Shown: piece by piece, positions 40,382 to 58,923 of the stretch
Numbering within the stretch: position 1 is the first letter of the stretch
Layout: the number at the start of each line of letters is the position of its first letter
From: Yersinia alsatica
GTDB lineage: Bacteria; Pseudomonadota; Gammaproteobacteria; Enterobacterales; Enterobacteriaceae
Assembly: GCF_902170305.1 (NCBI RefSeq)
Contig: NZ_CABHWW010000007.1
Coordinates: forward strand, 310,001 to 374,000
Reading direction: 5' to 3'
DNA: 64,000 nucleotides
Notes under the pieces: model-generated
Database searches by the model: none
What the model was told of the DNA's origin: nothing
What the model saw: only the letters and a program-made list of their open reading frames with translations
Position numbers and translations under genes: made by a program

Positions 40382-42190
40382 ATGGAAGGCTCGCCGCTAC
40401 TCACCGCTATCTTGTTATTTCTCTTTGCCGCTGTGGTGGCTGTTCCTATTGCTCAACGCCTCGGTATCGGCGCGGTATTGGGCTACCTGATTGCCGGCAT
40501 CGCCATCGGCCCGTGGGGGCTAGGTTTTATTCGTGATGTTGACGAAATCCTCCACTTCTCCGAGCTCGGTGTGGTCTTCCTGATGTTTATCATTGGGTTA
40601 GAATTGAACCCAGCTAAACTCTGGCAGTTGCGGCGCTCTATTTTTGGTGTGGGTGCCGGTCAGGTAGTGATAACGGCCGCAGTGCTGGGGGCATTACTCT
40701 ATTTCACCCAATTCGCCTGGCAGGCCGCACTTATCGGCGGTGTCGGTTTGGCTATGTCCTCCACCGCCATGGCCTTGCAGCTAATGCGGGAAAAAGGGAT
40801 GAACCGCAATGAAGGCGGGCAGCTAGGGTTCTCGGTGTTACTGTTCCAGGACATGGCAGTTATCCCAGCATTGGCGCTGATTCCTATCCTGGCGGGTGGG
40901 GGCGGGGCAGCCAATGACTGGGTGAAAATTGGTATCAAAGTTGCTGCTTTCGCTGGCATGCTGATAGGTGGCCGTTATCTGCTGCGCCCTCTGTTCCGCT
41001 ACATTGTGGCCTCTGGCGTGCGGGAAGTTTTCACGGCCGCCGCCCTGCTAGTGGTGCTGGGGTCTGCGCTGTTTATGGATGCATTGGGCCTATCGATGGC
41101 GTTAGGGACATTCATCGCGGGTATTTTACTGGCTGAAAGTGAATTCCAACACGAACTGGAAATTGCTATTGAACCCTTTAAAGGGCTGCTGCTCGGGCTA
41201 TTTTTCATCTCGGTTGGTATGGCGCTGAATCTTGGCGTGCTCTTCACGCATCTGCTGGATGTTTTGTTGGGTGTGGTCGCATTAGTGTTTATCAAAGGCA
41301 CGGTGCTGTATGGGCTGGCCCGGACATTTGGCTTACGCCGCTCGGTACGCCTGCAATTTGCCGGGGTATTGAGTCAGGGCGGTGAATTTGCTTTCGTCTT
41401 ATTCTCCGCCGCCTTCTCTCAGCATGTTTTGAATGCCGAACAACTGGCCTTGCTGCTGGTCGTGGTAACACTGTCAATGATGACGACACCACTGCTGATG
41501 CAGCTTATCGACCGCATTCTGGTGCGCCGCTACAACGCGCAAGAAGAGAGTGATGAGAAGCCGTTTGTTGAAGATAATGATCCGCAGGTGATTATTGTTG
41601 GCTTTGGGCGATTTGGTCAGGTGATTGGTCGTTTACTGATGGCGAACAAAATGCGCATTACTGTTCTGGAGCGCGACGTCAGTGCTGTCAGTGTGATGCG
41701 CAAATATGGCTATAAAGTCTATTATGGGGATGCCACCGAGCTGGAGCTGCTGCGGGCCGCCGGGGCAGAGAAAGCCAAAGCCATTGTGATTACCTGTAAT
41801 GAGCCGGAAGACACCATGACGTTGGTGCATCTGTGCCAACAGCATTTCCCCAATTTGCACATTCTGGCCCGTGCCCGAGGGCGTGTTGAAGCGCATGAAT
41901 TGCTGCAAAACGGGGTCAAAGACTTTACCCGCGAGACCTTCTCCAGTGCGCTGGAATTGGGGCGAAAAACATTGCTGGAATTAGGCATGCATCCGCATCA
42001 GGCCTATCGGGCGCAACAACATTTTCGTCGTCTTGATATGCGCATGTTACGTGAATTGGTGCCACAGCATCATGGCGATGTGGCGCAAATTTCCAGAATT
42101 AAAGAAGCCCGTCGTGAGCTGGAAGATATTTTCCAACGAGAAATGCTGCATGAAAGTCGGCAATTAGATGGGTGGGATGAATACGAATAA
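40382..42190 (+). CDS. kefB: Glutathione-regulated potassium efflux protein KefB
   Basis: Potassium/proton antiporter of the CPA2 family, held closed by glutathione and opened by glutathione adducts to acidify the cell during electrophile stress. The 602-aa protein has a hydrophobic N-terminal two-thirds with about 12 helices, then a cytoplasmic RCK/NAD domain starting at [17 protein letters not shown] near residue 403. It is paired with kefG and followed by yheV. Confidence 0.96.
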   Translation: MEGSPLLTAILLFLFAAVVAVPIAQRLGIGAVLGYLIAGIAIGPWGLGFIRDVDEILHFSELGVVFLMFIIGLELNPAKLWQLRRSIFGVGAGQVVITAAVLGALLYFTQFAWQAALIGGVGLAMSSTAMALQLMREKGMNRNEGGQLGFSVLLFQDMAVIPALALIPILAGGGGAANDWVKIGIKVAAFAGMLIGGRYLLRPLFRYIVASGVREVFTAAALLVVLGSALFMDALGLSMALGTFIAGILLAESEFQHELEIAIEPFKGLLLGLFFISVGMALNLGVLFTHLLDVLLGVVALVFIKGTVLYGLARTFGLRRSVRLQFAGVLSQGGEFAFVLFSAAFSQHVLNAEQLALLLVVVTLSMMTTPLLMQLIDRILVRRYNAQEESDEKPFVEDNDPQVIIVGFGRFGQVIGRLLMANKMRITVLERDVSAVSVMRKYGYKVYYGDATELELLRAAGAEKAKAIVITCNEPEDTMTLVHLCQQHFPNLHILARARGRVEAHELLQNGVKDFTRETFSSALELGRKTLLELGMHPHQAYRAQQHFRRLDMRMLRELVPQHHGDVAQISRIKEARRELEDIFQREMLHESRQLDGWDEYE

Positions 42191-42209
42191 TGGCGGAGAA
42201 AACGATAAA

Positions 42210-42428
42210 ATGACCTCAAATAGCCAGACGAAGACACGCAAAAGATTTATTGCCGGAGCGGTTTGTCCTCAATGTAAGGCATTGGATACCCTGGCTTTAT
42301 GGCGTGAAGATCAGGTTGAAGTGGTGGAGTGTGTGAAGTGCGGTCACCATCAGCGTCAGACGGATGAACAAGTCAGTCAACATGTTCGCGCCAATGAACA
42401 AGTGATCGGTATTTTCCATCCGGAGTAG
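42210..42428 (+). CDS. yheV: YheV, zinc-ribbon protein
   Basis: Small protein of about 72 aa with two Cys pairs, CPQC and CVKCGH, forming a likely zinc ribbon, and the conserved end QVIGIFHPE. Function unknown. The frame is open from 42168 inside the end of kefB; ATG 42210 best fits the family N-terminus near RKRFIAGA, but ATG 42177 cannot be excluded. Confidence 0.85.
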   Translation: MTSNSQTKTRKRFIAGAVCPQCKALDTLALWREDQVEVVECVKCGHHQRQTDEQVSQHVRANEQVIGIFHPE

Positions 42429-42522
42429 CGTTATCCTGCGCGATTTTTTATGCTGGAGGGTACAGCGGTGCATATTTCCGCTACAATCTGTGCCAATTTT
42501 TGTTCCAAGGGTAGGAGATATC

Positions 42523-43110
42523 ATGAAAGTAGCAAAAGACTTGGTGGTCAGCCTGGCTTACCAGGTACGTACAGAAGACGGTGTTTTAGTTGATGAGTCT
42601 CCGGTGAGCGCGCCGTTGGACTACCTGCACGGACACGGTTCCCTGATCGCTGGTTTGGAAAAAGCGCTCGAAGGCCACGAAGCTGGTGACAGCTTTGATG
42701 TGCGTGTTAACGCAGACGAAGGTTACGGCAGCTATGATGAAAATCTGGTGCAGCGTGTACCGAAAGACGTCTTCATGGGTGTTGACGAGTTGGAAGTTGG
42801 CATGCGTTTCCTGGCTGATACCGATCAAGGTCCAGTACCAGTAGAAATCACTGCTGTTGAAGACGAGCACGTAGTGGTTGATGGTAACCACATGCTGGCG
42901 GGTCAGGATTTGAACTTCCACGTTGAAGTGGTTGCTATCCGCGAAGCAACAGAAGAAGAGCTGCAACATGGTCACGTACATGGTGAGCATGATCATCACC
43001 ACGAACATGGTGACGGTTGCTGCGGCGGCCATGGCCATGATGAAGGTGAGCACGGTCATGAGCACGGCAAAGGCGGTTGTGGTAAAGGCGGCGGCTGCGG
43101 CTGCCACTAA
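42523..43110 (+). CDS. slyD: FKBP-type peptidyl-prolyl isomerase SlyD
   Basis: Cytoplasmic prolyl isomerase, chaperone and metallochaperone, 195 aa. The FKBP core starts KVAKDLVVSLAYQVRTEDG and contains the inserted chaperone flap. From about residue 150 a His/Cys/Gly-rich tail (HEHGDGCCGGHGHDEG, GGGCGCH) binds nickel and serves hydrogenase maturation. AGGAG sits before ATG 42523; the longer frame from 42490 is rejected. Confidence 0.96.
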   Translation: MKVAKDLVVSLAYQVRTEDGVLVDESPVSAPLDYLHGHGSLIAGLEKALEGHEAGDSFDVRVNADEGYGSYDENLVQRVPKDVFMGVDELEVGMRFLADTDQGPVPVEITAVEDEHVVVDGNHMLAGQDLNFHVEVVAIREATEEELQHGHVHGEHDHHHEHGDGCCGGHGHDEGEHGHEHGKGGCGKGGGCGCH

Positions 43111-43142
43111 AATCTGACCGGGTTAGTTAACCGGACTCAGTC

Positions 43143-43169
43143 AAAAGCCAGCCTTGCGGCTGGCTTTTT
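43143..43169. terminator. Bidirectional terminator between slyD and slyX
   Basis: AAAAGCCAGCC and GGCTGGCTTTT form an 11-bp stem with a TTGC loop, with T-run on one side and A-run on the other, between convergent slyD and slyX. Confidence 0.9.
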
Positions 43170-43236
43170 GCTATCAGCGCGACGGGATTTTTCTGCCAGC
43201 GCCACTTACTGCCAATATGATGCTACCAATATGATG

Positions 43237-43455
43237 CTAATAGTGCGGAGGCGGTGTTTCATCCGATTCTGCTACCAGCATTGAAGGCTGGGATGCCCGC
43301 AGTTTATCGGTCAATAGACGCAAATGCTCCCGCAGTTTACTCATTTCCATCTGATGCTCCGTCACGATCAAATTGAGTTCATCAATCGTCACTTCCTGAA
43401 ATGCCAGACGGCTTTCCAGCATTTCCAGCCGTTGTTCAAACAGGGATTGTTCCAT
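43237..43455 (-). CDS. slyX: SlyX protein
   Basis: A 72-aa protein of unknown function, predicted to form a coiled coil from heptad-like Leu/Met spacing across residues 5-50 ([19 protein letters not shown]). The end with Pro and His (DETPPPHY) is typical of the family. It lies opposite slyD as in E. coli. Confidence 0.93.
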   Translation of the reverse strand: MEQSLFEQRLEMLESRLAFQEVTIDELNLIVTEHQMEMSKLREHLRLLTDKLRASQPSMLVAESDETPPPHY

Positions 43456-43594
43456 CTTAATTACCTCTCATGACTGCAAATCAGACCCTTCGGCCGCTTT
43501 CCGCCCGATGGTCATCGGGAAATTGGTAAGGGAGGGCAGATTCTACCTGTAAAACCCCATGATTGCTCTGCGAGGGTCAAGATATCGATAAAAC

Positions 43595-43623
43595 GAAACT
43601 TCTTGTAGTAAAAAAAGTCTCAA
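43595..43623 (+). promoter_or_regulatory. Candidate sigma-E promoter of fkpA
   Basis: GAAACTT, a 16-base spacer, then TCTCAA approximate the sigma-E elements GGAACTT and TCAAA/GTCTAA. The element lies about 115 bp upstream of fkpA, a known sigma-E regulon member in E. coli. Confidence 0.5.
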
Positions 43624-43739
43624 TATCACTTAATAGCATGAGCATAGAGATTGTTTTGTGTTCGCACAGACAGTTATAGTACAAGTTACACTTATAATCG
43701 TTGCTTGGGGTAAGTGTCCTTAAGCCAATGGAGAAATGG

Positions 43740-44558
43740 ATGAAATCACTGTTTAAAGTAACGCTACTGGCTACCACCATGGCGCTGACCCTTAATACCT
43801 CTGCGACCTTTGCTGCAGAAACAGCTAAAGCCGCTGATGCAGCAGCAACGACCAATAGCGCATTTAAGAATGATGACCAGCAAGCTGCGTATGCATTAGG
43901 TGCTTCATTAGGGCGTTACATGGATAACTCCCTGAAAGAGCAAGAAAAGCTGGGTATTAAACTGGATAAAGACCAGTTGATCGCCGGTGTACAAGATGCT
44001 TTTGCTAGCAAAAGTAAACTGACCGACGAAGAAATTGAAAAAACCCTGCAAGGTTTTGAAGCGCGTGTAAAAGCTTCTGCTCAAGCAAAAATGGAGCAAG
44101 ATGCGAAAGAAAACGCTGATAAAGGCGCCAAATATCGCGAAACCTTTGCTAAAGATAAAGATGTGAAGAAAACCGCATCTGGCCTGCTGTACAAAGTAGA
44201 GAAAGCCGGTACTGGTGATGCACCAAAAGACAGCGATACCGTTGTAGTTAACTACAAAGGGACTCTGACCGATGGTACTGAGTTCGATAACTCCTACAAA
44301 CGTGGTGAGCCACTGTCCTTCCGCCTGGACGGTGTTATCCCAGGCTGGACCGAAGGCCTGAAGCAAATCAAGAAAGGCGGCAAGATCACTCTGGTTATCC
44401 CACCAGAACTGGCTTACGGCAAAACTGGCGTCCCTGGCATCCCAGCTAACTCTACTTTAGTATTCGATGTAGAACTGCTGGATGTAAAAGCTGCGCCTAA
44501 AGCCGATGCTTCTGAAGAACAACCTGCTGCCGCTGCGGACGCAAAAGCTAAGAAATAA
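43740..44558 (+). CDS. fkpA: Periplasmic FKBP-type prolyl isomerase FkpA
   Basis: Periplasmic chaperone and prolyl isomerase that helps fold outer-membrane and secreted proteins. The 272-aa precursor has a signal peptide ending near TFA-AET, an N-terminal helical dimerisation domain, and a C-terminal FKBP domain (VVNYKGTLTDGTEFDNSY, LDGVIPGWTEGLK). GGAG six bases before ATG 43740 gives the family start MKSLFKVTLLA; earlier in-frame ATGs at 43701 and 43728 are rejected. The C-terminal tail is Ala/Lys-rich. Confidence 0.96.
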   Translation: MKSLFKVTLLATTMALTLNTSATFAAETAKAADAAATTNSAFKNDDQQAAYALGASLGRYMDNSLKEQEKLGIKLDKDQLIAGVQDAFASKSKLTDEEIEKTLQGFEARVKASAQAKMEQDAKENADKGAKYRETFAKDKDVKKTASGLLYKVEKAGTGDAPKDSDTVVVNYKGTLTDGTEFDNSYKRGEPLSFRLDGVIPGWTEGLKQIKKGGKITLVIPPELAYGKTGVPGIPANSTLVFDVELLDVKAAPKADASEEQPAAAADAKAKK

Positions 44559-44587
44559 TTTAGCTTAGTTACCCGGTTATACTGATA

Positions 44588-44620
44588 ACCGCCGCGATAT
44601 TTGTCGTGGCGGTTTTTTTT
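44588..44620 (+). terminator. fkpA terminator
   Basis: ACCGCC-GCGA and TCGTGGCGGT form a stem with one wobble, followed by eight T residues, 30 bp after the fkpA stop. Confidence 0.85.
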
Positions 44621-44815
44621 CGCGGTATATCTATCAATTTGCACATCTGTTCGTTGATAACTTGACGATTTATAGCTTGTGGGCTTAACGTCAATATCAC
44701 GCGCAAACGCAAGGATTTTATCTCGGCATATTTGCTAGACTTAAAATCTAAGATATTGAGTTATTAGTCTGCCAACGATATTGAGACAGGCTTTACGTAG
44801 AGGATGGTGTCTTCG

Positions 44816-45538
44816 ATGTCTAATTCGCTTCTCAGTAGCGAAACCAGTGAACTGGATTTACTGGATGAACGTCCGTTCAGTCAGACGGACCATGAAATAC
44901 TAAAATCATACGAAGCTATCGTTGATGGCTTGGCTATGCTTATTGGCAGCCACTGTGAAATTGTCCTGCATTCACTGGAAGACCTGAAAAGCTCTGCGGT
45001 AAGAATTGCTAATGGCGAACATACAGGAAGGCAGATTGGTTCACCTATAACCGACTTAGCTCTGCGGATGCTGCACGATATGGCTGGTGCCGACAGCAGT
45101 GTTTCAAGAGCTTATTTCACGCGCGCCAAAAGCGGGGTGCTGATGAAGTCGGTCACTATTGCTATCCGTAATCGTGATCAGCGGGTGATTGGTTTGCTAT
45201 GTATTAACATGAATCTGGATGTGCCTTTCTCGCAAATCATTCAGACTTTCATGCCGCCAGAAACACAAGAAGTCCCTTCCTCAGTAAACTTTGCTTCATC
45301 GGTTGATGACCTGGTGGCTCAGACACTGGAGTTCACCATCGAGGAAGTGAATGCCGACCGCAATGTTTCCAATAATGCGAAGAACCGTCAGGTGGTACTC
45401 AATCTTTACGAAAAAGGGATTTTTGATATCAAAGATGCCATTAATCAGGTGGCAGAGCGGCTCAATATCTCTAAGCACACGGTTTATCTCTACATTCGCC
45501 AGTTTAAAAGCGGTGATCTCGTCGGGCACGACCGTTAA
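44816..45538 (+). CDS. yheO: YheO, PAS/HTH transcriptional regulator
   Basis: A 240-aa DNA-binding protein with an N-terminal YheO/PAS-like domain ([28 protein letters not shown]) and a C-terminal helix-turn-helix ([22 protein letters not shown]). Targets are not known. ATG 44816 gives the E. coli length; ATG 44804 is also in frame. Its stop overlaps the tusD start (TAATG), tying it to the tRNA thiolation genes. Confidence 0.92.
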   Translation: MSNSLLSSETSELDLLDERPFSQTDHEILKSYEAIVDGLAMLIGSHCEIVLHSLEDLKSSAVRIANGEHTGRQIGSPITDLALRMLHDMAGADSSVSRAYFTRAKSGVLMKSVTIAIRNRDQRVIGLLCINMNLDVPFSQIIQTFMPPETQEVPSSVNFASSVDDLVAQTLEFTIEEVNADRNVSNNAKNRQVVLNLYEKGIFDIKDAINQVAERLNISKHTVYLYIRQFKSGDLVGHDR

Positions 45539-45942
45539 TGTCCGAGGTAAATGTCGCGAAATATTGCCTGATGGTTACCGGGCCTGCTTATGGCACCCAG
45601 CAATCAAGCAGTGCCTATCAGTTTGCGCAAGCCCTTATCCAGGCTGGCCATACTTTAACCAGCGTGTTCTTCTACCGTGAAGGTGTGCTGAATGCCAACC
45701 AGCTGACCGCGCCGGCGAATGATGAGTTTGATTTGGTGCGTGCATGGCAAAAACTGGCCGCTGAACATGCAGTTACACTGAATGTTTGTGTGGCGGCAGC
45801 ATTGCGCCGAGGTGTGACAGACCAGCATGAAGCAGAACAACTCAATCTGGCAGCCGCTAATCTGCAGCCGGGGTTTACTCTGAGTGGCTTGGGATCATTG
45901 GCTGAAGCTGCATTGACCTGCGACCGCATGGTGCAATTCTAA
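45538..45942 (+). CDS. tusD: Sulfurtransferase TusD
   Basis: Part of the TusBCD complex that passes sulfur from TusA to TusE and MnmA for 2-thiouridine in tRNA wobble positions. The conserved cysteine is in [12 protein letters not shown], and TGPAYGTQ and SVFFYREGV are family motifs. The start at 45538 gives 134 aa, a few residues longer than E. coli TusD. It overlaps yheO and tusC by one base each. Confidence 0.93.
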   Translation: MSEVNVAKYCLMVTGPAYGTQQSSSAYQFAQALIQAGHTLTSVFFYREGVLNANQLTAPANDEFDLVRAWQKLAAEHAVTLNVCVAAALRRGVTDQHEAEQLNLAAANLQPGFTLSGLGSLAEAALTCDRMVQF

Positions 45943-46322
45943 TGGCCAAGTTAATGGAAAAGAAAAAACGGATTGCTTTTGTTTTCACCCAAGGCCCTCA
46001 CGGCAACTCTGCAGGCCGAGAAGGGCTAGATGCCTTACTGGCGACGTCGGCTCTGAGTGAAGATTTAGGTGTATTCTTCATTTCCGATGGTGTTTTACAA
46101 CTGCTACCCCAGCAGCAACCAGAAAAAATTCTCGCCAGAAACTATATTGCCACTTTCGGTGTCCTACCCCTGTACGATGTCGAGAATTGTTATATCTGCG
46201 AAGCCTCATTGCAGCAACGCGGATTGAGCAAAATGACGGATTGGGTACTTGATGTTGAGGTATTATCTCCGGTAAATTTGCGCAACCAATTGGCAACTTA
46301 TGATGTTGTGCTGACTTTTTAA
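45942..46322 (+). CDS. tusC: Sulfur relay protein TusC
   Basis: Central subunit of TusBCD, DsrF-like fold. [25 protein letters not shown] and the AVFFI-type strand are conserved. The first ATG (45942) overlaps the tusD stop and gives 126 aa; ATG 45954 gives 122 aa and is an alternative, since E. coli TusC begins close to KRIAFVF. Confidence 0.92.
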   Translation: MAKLMEKKKRIAFVFTQGPHGNSAGREGLDALLATSALSEDLGVFFISDGVLQLLPQQQPEKILARNYIATFGVLPLYDVENCYICEASLQQRGLSKMTDWVLDVEVLSPVNLRNQLATYDVVLTF

Positions 46323-46341
46323 TGGGATTTGGGTAGCCATA

Positions 46342-46629
46342 ATGCTGTATACCGTCAGTCATTCTCCTTATCACTGCGATTTATCTGCATTGCTGAGATT
46401 GGTCACATCCGAAGATGAGATTCTATTTCTGCAAGATGGCGTCATGGCGGTTTTAAAAAACAGTGAAAGTCTTAAGCTATTGTTAAATAACCCAGCTTCG
46501 CTATTTGTATTGGAAGATGACGTTATTGCGCGCGGCTTGTCTGGTCAAATTTCAGACAAAATCTCGCTAATCGGCTATACTCACTTCGTGGATTTGACCC
46601 TAAAACATCAGCAACAACTGGCATGGTAA
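46342..46629 (+). CDS. tusB: Sulfur relay protein TusB
   Basis: Third subunit of TusBCD, DsrH-like, 95 aa. LYTVSHSP at the N-terminus, [12 protein letters not shown] and [14 protein letters not shown] fit the family. It ends 137 bp before rpsL, with the str promoter in between. Confidence 0.93.
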   Translation: MLYTVSHSPYHCDLSALLRLVTSEDEILFLQDGVMAVLKNSESLKLLLNNPASLFVLEDDVIARGLSGQISDKISLIGYTHFVDLTLKHQQQLAW

Positions 46630-46651
46630 TGCAGTCAATGCTGTATATTTC

Positions 46652-46680
46652 TTGACACCTTAGATAGTCAGCCATAAAAT
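46652..46680 (+). promoter_or_regulatory. str operon promoter
   Basis: TTGACA, a 17-base spacer and TAAAAT form a near-consensus sigma-70 promoter. Transcription should start near 46687, about 80 bp upstream of rpsL. Confidence 0.85.
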
Positions 46681-46706
46681 TCTGCGTCCTCGTTCTCTGC
46701 CAGTAG

Positions 46707-47708
<1,002 letters not shown>

Positions 47709-47728
47709 TTACCACGTAGTAGTTTGTG

Positions 47729-47883
47729 TATTCCTGTTTTTTCGACAGGACCAGGCGAATGCCAACGAGCAGCTACGAGACGGTACATCAGTACGGCGAG
47801 TAGCCGCACAGCGCAGACGCCAATCTTGGCTAAACGAAAAAACGGGAATAACCATGCGGGCGCTCAACAGCCAACCCGCATGG
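47729..47883 (+). other. Structured spacer between rpsG and fusA
   Basis: TATTCCTGTTTTTTCG (47729-47744) pairs over 16 bases with CGAAAAAACGGGAATA (47835-47850), one pair being U-G. It encloses about 90 nt with smaller hairpins such as GGC-GAAT-GCC. A second stem, CCATGCGGG/CCCGCATGG (47852-47860 with 47875-47883), follows, about 38 bp before the fusA ATG. E. coli has only about 27 bp here as I recall. It may be a small inserted palindromic element or a cis-acting RNA. Confidence 0.6.
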
Positions 47884-47920
47884 GTTAACCGAATGAACGC
47901 CCTAGGAATAGAGGAATCAA

Positions 47921-50029
47921 ATGGCTCGTAAAACACCCATTGAGCGCTATCGTAATATCGGTATCAGCGCTCACATCGACGCCGGTAAGACAACCACTAC
48001 CGAACGTATCCTGTTTTACACCGGTGTAAACCATAAAATCGGTGAAGTTCATGACGGCGCAGCCACCATGGACTGGATGGAACAGGAGCAGGAGCGTGGT
48101 ATTACCATTACTTCTGCAGCTACTACCTGCTTCTGGTCTGGTATGGCTAAACAGTTCGAACCACATCACGTCAATATCATTGACACCCCTGGGCACGTTG
48201 ACTTCACCATCGAAGTAGAACGTTCCATGCGTGTTCTTGACGGCGCGGTAATGGTTTACTGTGCAGTTGGTGGTGTTCAGCCACAGTCTGAGACCGTATG
48301 GCGTCAGGCTAACAAGTATAAAGTTCCACGTATCGCGTTCGTTAACAAAATGGACCGTATGGGTGCGAATTTCCTGAAAGTTGTTGGTCAGATTAAATCT
48401 CGTCTGGGCGCGAATCCAGTTCCATTGCAACTGGCTATCGGCGCGGAAGAGAAATTTACCGGTATTATCGACCTGGTAAAAATGAAAGCGATCAACTGGA
48501 ACGAAGCTGATCAGGGCGTGACCTTCGAATACGAAGAGATCCCGGCTGATATGGTTGAGCTGGCTGCTGAATGGCACCAGAATCTGGTTGAATCTGCTGC
48601 TGAAGCGTCAGATGAGCTGATGGACAAATATTTGGGCGGCGAAGAGCTGACCGAAGAAGAAATCAAGAAAGCTCTGCGTCAACGCGTTCTGCGCAACGAA
48701 ATCATCCTGGTTACCTGTGGTTCTGCGTTTAAAAACAAAGGCGTACAGGCAATGCTGGATGCGGTTATCGAATACCTGCCAGCACCAACTGATGTTGAAG
48801 CTATCAACGGTATTCTGGATGACGGTAAAGATACTCCGGCAGTTCGTCACTCTGACGACAACGAGCCGTTCTCTGCACTGGCATTCAAAATTGCTACCGA
48901 CCCGTTTGTAGGTAACTTGACGTTCTTCCGCGTGTACTCTGGTGTTGTAAACTCCGGTGACACCGTGCTGAACTCAGTGCGTTCACAGCGTGAGCGTCTG
49001 GGCCGTATCGTACAGATGCACGCTAACAAACGTGAAGAGATCAAAGAAGTTCGTGCCGGCGACATCGCAGCAGCGATTGGTCTGAAAGACGTGACGACTG
49101 GTGACACTCTGTGTGACCCAGCTAATCCGATCATCTTGGAACGTATGGAGTTCCCAGAGCCAGTAATCTCTGTTGCCGTTGAACCAAAAACCAAAGCCGA
49201 CCAAGAAAAAATGGGTATGGCTCTGGGTCGTCTGGCAAAAGAAGATCCATCATTCCGCGTTTGGACTGACGAAGAATCTGGTCAGACTATCATCGCTGGT
49301 ATGGGTGAGTTGCACTTGGATATCCTGGTTGACCGTATGCGCCGCGAATTTAACGTGGAAGCAAACGTCGGTAAACCTCAGGTTGCATACCGTGAAACTA
49401 TCCGCGATACCGTTAAGGACGTGGAAGGTAAGCACGCTAAGCAATCAGGCGGTCGTGGTCAGTACGGTCATGTTGTTATCGACATGTCTCCGTTGCCACC
49501 GGGTGGCGTTGGGTATGAATTCGTCAACGAAATCGTTGGTGGTTCTATTCCTAAAGAGTTCATCCCTGCTGTTGATAAAGGCATCCAGGAACAACTGAAA
49601 GCCGGTCCTCTGGCTGGTTATCCGGTTGTTGACGTTAAAATTCGTCTGCATTACGGTTCTTACCATGACGTTGACTCCTCAGAATTGGCGTTTAAATTAG
49701 CCGGTTCTATCGCCTTTAAAGAAGGTTTCAAACGAGCTAAACCAGTTCTGCTTGAGCCAATCATGAAGGTCGAAGTCGAAACCCCTGAAGATTACATGGG
49801 TGACGTAATGGGCGACCTTAACCGTCGTCGCGGTATCATCGAAGGTATGGAAGATACTGCTACCGGTAAAACCGTTCGCGTCAAGGTTCCGTTGTCTGAA
49901 ATGTTCGGTTATGCTACTGACCTGCGTTCTCAGACTCAGGGCCGTGCTTCTTACTCTATGGAATTCCTGGAGTATGCAGAAGCACCTAGTAACGTCGCTA
50001 AAGCCGTTATCGAAGCCCGTGGCAAATAA
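47921..50029 (+). CDS. fusA: Elongation factor G
   Basis: Translational GTPase driving translocation and ribosome recycling, 702 aa. G1 [13 protein letters not shown], switch [10 protein letters not shown] and NKMDRMG lie in the N-terminal domain, followed by domains II-V ending with [17 protein letters not shown] precedes the ATG. Third gene of the str operon. Confidence 0.98.
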   Translation: MARKTPIERYRNIGISAHIDAGKTTTTERILFYTGVNHKIGEVHDGAATMDWMEQEQERGITITSAATTCFWSGMAKQFEPHHVNIIDTPGHVDFTIEVERSMRVLDGAVMVYCAVGGVQPQSETVWRQANKYKVPRIAFVNKMDRMGANFLKVVGQIKSRLGANPVPLQLAIGAEEKFTGIIDLVKMKAINWNEADQGVTFEYEEIPADMVELAAEWHQNLVESAAEASDELMDKYLGGEELTEEEIKKALRQRVLRNEIILVTCGSAFKNKGVQAMLDAVIEYLPAPTDVEAINGILDDGKDTPAVRHSDDNEPFSALAFKIATDPFVGNLTFFRVYSGVVNSGDTVLNSVRSQRERLGRIVQMHANKREEIKEVRAGDIAAAIGLKDVTTGDTLCDPANPIILERMEFPEPVISVAVEPKTKADQEKMGMALGRLAKEDPSFRVWTDEESGQTIIAGMGELHLDILVDRMRREFNVEANVGKPQVAYRETIRDTVKDVEGKHAKQSGGRGQYGHVVIDMSPLPPGGVGYEFVNEIVGGSIPKEFIPAVDKGIQEQLKAGPLAGYPVVDVKIRLHYGSYHDVDSSELAFKLAGSIAFKEGFKRAKPVLLEPIMKVEVETPEDYMGDVMGDLNRRRGIIEGMEDTATGKTVRVKVPLSEMFGYATDLRSQTQGRASYSMEFLEYAEAPSNVAKAVIEARGK

Positions 50030-50043
50030 GCTTTCGGGTTTAA

Positions 50044-51285
<1,242 letters not shown>

Positions 51286-51305
51286 TTGTTTTATTGATTA
51301 AGTTG

Positions 51306-51330
51306 AAAGGGCGCTTCGGCGCCCTTTTTT
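51306..51330 (+). terminator. str operon terminator
   Basis: AAAGGGCGC-TTCG-GCGCCCTTT is a perfect stem with a UUCG tetraloop followed by TTT, 20 bp after the tufA stop. Confidence 0.93.
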
Positions 51331-51413
51331 ATTGTCTAAAACACATAATCTTAATTGAAATAACTCGCATTCTTATTTACACTAGAAATATTGGTTAAGA
51401 AGTGAGTCATTCT

Positions 51414-51608
51414 ATGTATGTTTGCCTGTGTAATGCGATATCTGACAAAGTTATTCGCAAAGTCGTACGTCAGCACCATCCACATACCATTCAACAATTG
51501 CGTCAACTTGTACCCATAGGTACAGATTGCGGGAAGTGCATTCGACAGGCTAGAGAGATCTTGATCGAGGAGCGCGCTAACATCCCAGAAATGAATGATG
51601 TTGCCTAA
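51414..51608 (+). CDS. bfd: Bacterioferritin-associated ferredoxin
   Basis: [2Fe-2S] protein that donates electrons to bacterioferritin for iron release. Four cysteines are in place, C4 and C6 (YVCLCN) and the CGKC pair. ATG 51414 gives the 64-aa family length; an upstream in-frame GTG at 51402 is rejected. The stretch before it is AT-rich, with only a weak Fur-box-like match. Confidence 0.94.
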   Translation: MYVCLCNAISDKVIRKVVRQHHPHTIQQLRQLVPIGTDCGKCIRQAREILIEERANIPEMNDVA

Positions 51609-51686
51609 TAGTTAGCAGGGATAAGTTTTCCCCACACTTTGCCATCTGGTACTACACTTTTAGTACTGGAAGCGGAGGGTATTTCT

Positions 51687-52160
51687 ATGAAAGGCGATAA
51701 AAAGATAATTGCACATCTCAATAAACTACTCGGAAACGAGCTGGTTGCTATCAATCAATATTTTCTCCATGCCCGCATGTTTAAAAACTGGGGACTGATG
51801 CGCCTTAATGATAAGGAGTATCACGAATCCATTGATGAAATGAAGCATGCAGATAAGTATATCGAACGTATTTTATTCCTCGAAGGCATCCCTAACTTGC
51901 AAGATCTGGGTAAACTGAACATTGGTGAAGATGTTGAGGAAATCCTGAAATCTGATTTAGCTCTTGAACTTGCTGGCGCGAAGGATCTGCGTGAAGGTAT
52001 TGCCTATGCGGACTCTATCCATGACTACGTTAGCCGTGATTTATTGAAAGAGATTCTGGCTGAAGAAGAAGGGCACATTGACTGGCTTGAAACCGAGCTT
52101 AGCCTGATTACCCGCCTGGGCATACAGAATTACTCTCAGGCCCAGTTGGCAAAAGATTGA
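51687..52160 (+). CDS. bfr: Bacterioferritin
   Basis: Heme-containing ferritin that stores iron as ferric mineral in 24-mers, 157 aa. [17 protein letters not shown] carries the Glu18 ligand; [15 protein letters not shown] carries Glu51, the heme ligand Met52 and His54; [10 protein letters not shown] carries Glu127/His130. GGAGGG precedes ATG 51687; the upstream frame from 51639 is rejected. It follows bfd as in E. coli. Confidence 0.96.
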   Translation: MKGDKKIIAHLNKLLGNELVAINQYFLHARMFKNWGLMRLNDKEYHESIDEMKHADKYIERILFLEGIPNLQDLGKLNIGEDVEEILKSDLALELAGAKDLREGIAYADSIHDYVSRDLLKEILAEEEGHIDWLETELSLITRLGIQNYSQAQLAKD

Positions 52161-52204
52161 CCCCATAAGTCTCATTAGCCTATTCAGCGATAACGTATCT
52201 GGTC

Positions 52205-52237
52205 AAAGGAGTGAGAGCTATATTGGCCTCACTCTTT
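52205..52237 (+). terminator. bfr terminator
   Basis: GAGTGAG and CTCACTC form a 7-bp stem around a 12-base loop, flanked by AAA and TTT and followed by CTCATTGTT. It starts 45 bp after the bfr stop. Confidence 0.6.
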
Positions 52238-52329
52238 CTCATTGTTCCTCACTAAAACCCTCACGATGAGCTTTATTCTCCCCCAATTGAATTATCTGGT
52301 AAGTTTTCGCATAGATTTTCAACACCAGC

Positions 52330-52357
52330 TTGCTTCCTGCTGGTATTTACGTATAAT
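52330..52357 (+). promoter_or_regulatory. S10 operon promoter
   Basis: TTGCTT, 16 bases, then a perfect TATAAT. Transcription should start near 52364, giving a leader of about 177 nt, close to the 172 nt of E. coli. Confidence 0.8.
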
Positions 52358-52363
52358 GCGCGG

Positions 52364-52852
<489 letters not shown>

Positions 52853-52872
52853 TCAGGTCATTGAGCGATTGA

Positions 52873-54429
<1,557 letters not shown>

Positions 54430-54442
54430 GTCGGAGGAGTAA

Positions 54443-55270
<828 letters not shown>

Positions 55271-55281
55271 TTAGAGGATAA

Positions 55282-55563
<282 letters not shown>

Positions 55564-55568
55564 GGTAG

Positions 55569-57494
<1,926 letters not shown>

Positions 57495-57515
57495 TAGAGT
57501 AGCCAACTCGAACAT

Positions 57516-57550
57516 AATAAACGGCTCAGAAAGTGAGCCGTTTATTTTTT
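57516..57550 (+). terminator. Terminator at the S10-spc junction
   Basis: AATAAACGGCTC and GAGCCGTTTATT form a perfect 12-bp stem with a 7-base loop, followed by TTTT. It lies 21 bp after rpsQ. Confidence 0.93.
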
Positions 57551-57571
57551 CTACCCATAATCTGGAAGCGG

Positions 57572-57580
57572 TGTTATAAT
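57572..57580 (+). promoter_or_regulatory. spc operon promoter (extended -10)
   Basis: TGTTATAAT is a perfect extended -10 element (TG-N-TATAAT). The -35 region is poor, which suits an extended -10 promoter. The same AAGCGGTGTTATAATG context is found in E. coli Pspc. Transcription should start near 57587. Confidence 0.8.
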
Positions 57581-57647
57581 GCTGCGCCCTCATTCTTGGG
57601 GCTTTTAAACGACCTATTCTGGGTCCTAAAGTAGTAGTTGACATTAG

Positions 57648-58910
<1,263 letters not shown>

Positions 58911-58923
58911 GGTAGGGTTACTG

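Noticed and set aside
42586-43107. 173-aa frame opposite slyD, Ala/Thr/Val-rich start
   Set aside because: Its unusual composition is the complement of the His/Gly-rich slyD tail, not a membrane protein.
42960-43107. GC-rich CAT/GGC repeats at the end of slyD considered as a DNA repeat array
   Set aside because: They encode the known His/Cys/Gly metal-binding tail of SlyD and follow codon phase.
47885-48577. 230-aa open frame on the minus strand across the start of fusA
   Set aside because: It is the mirror of the highly codon-biased fusA sequence, has no recognisable domain or ribosome-binding site, and similar long antisense frames occur opposite rplC, tufA and rpsG.
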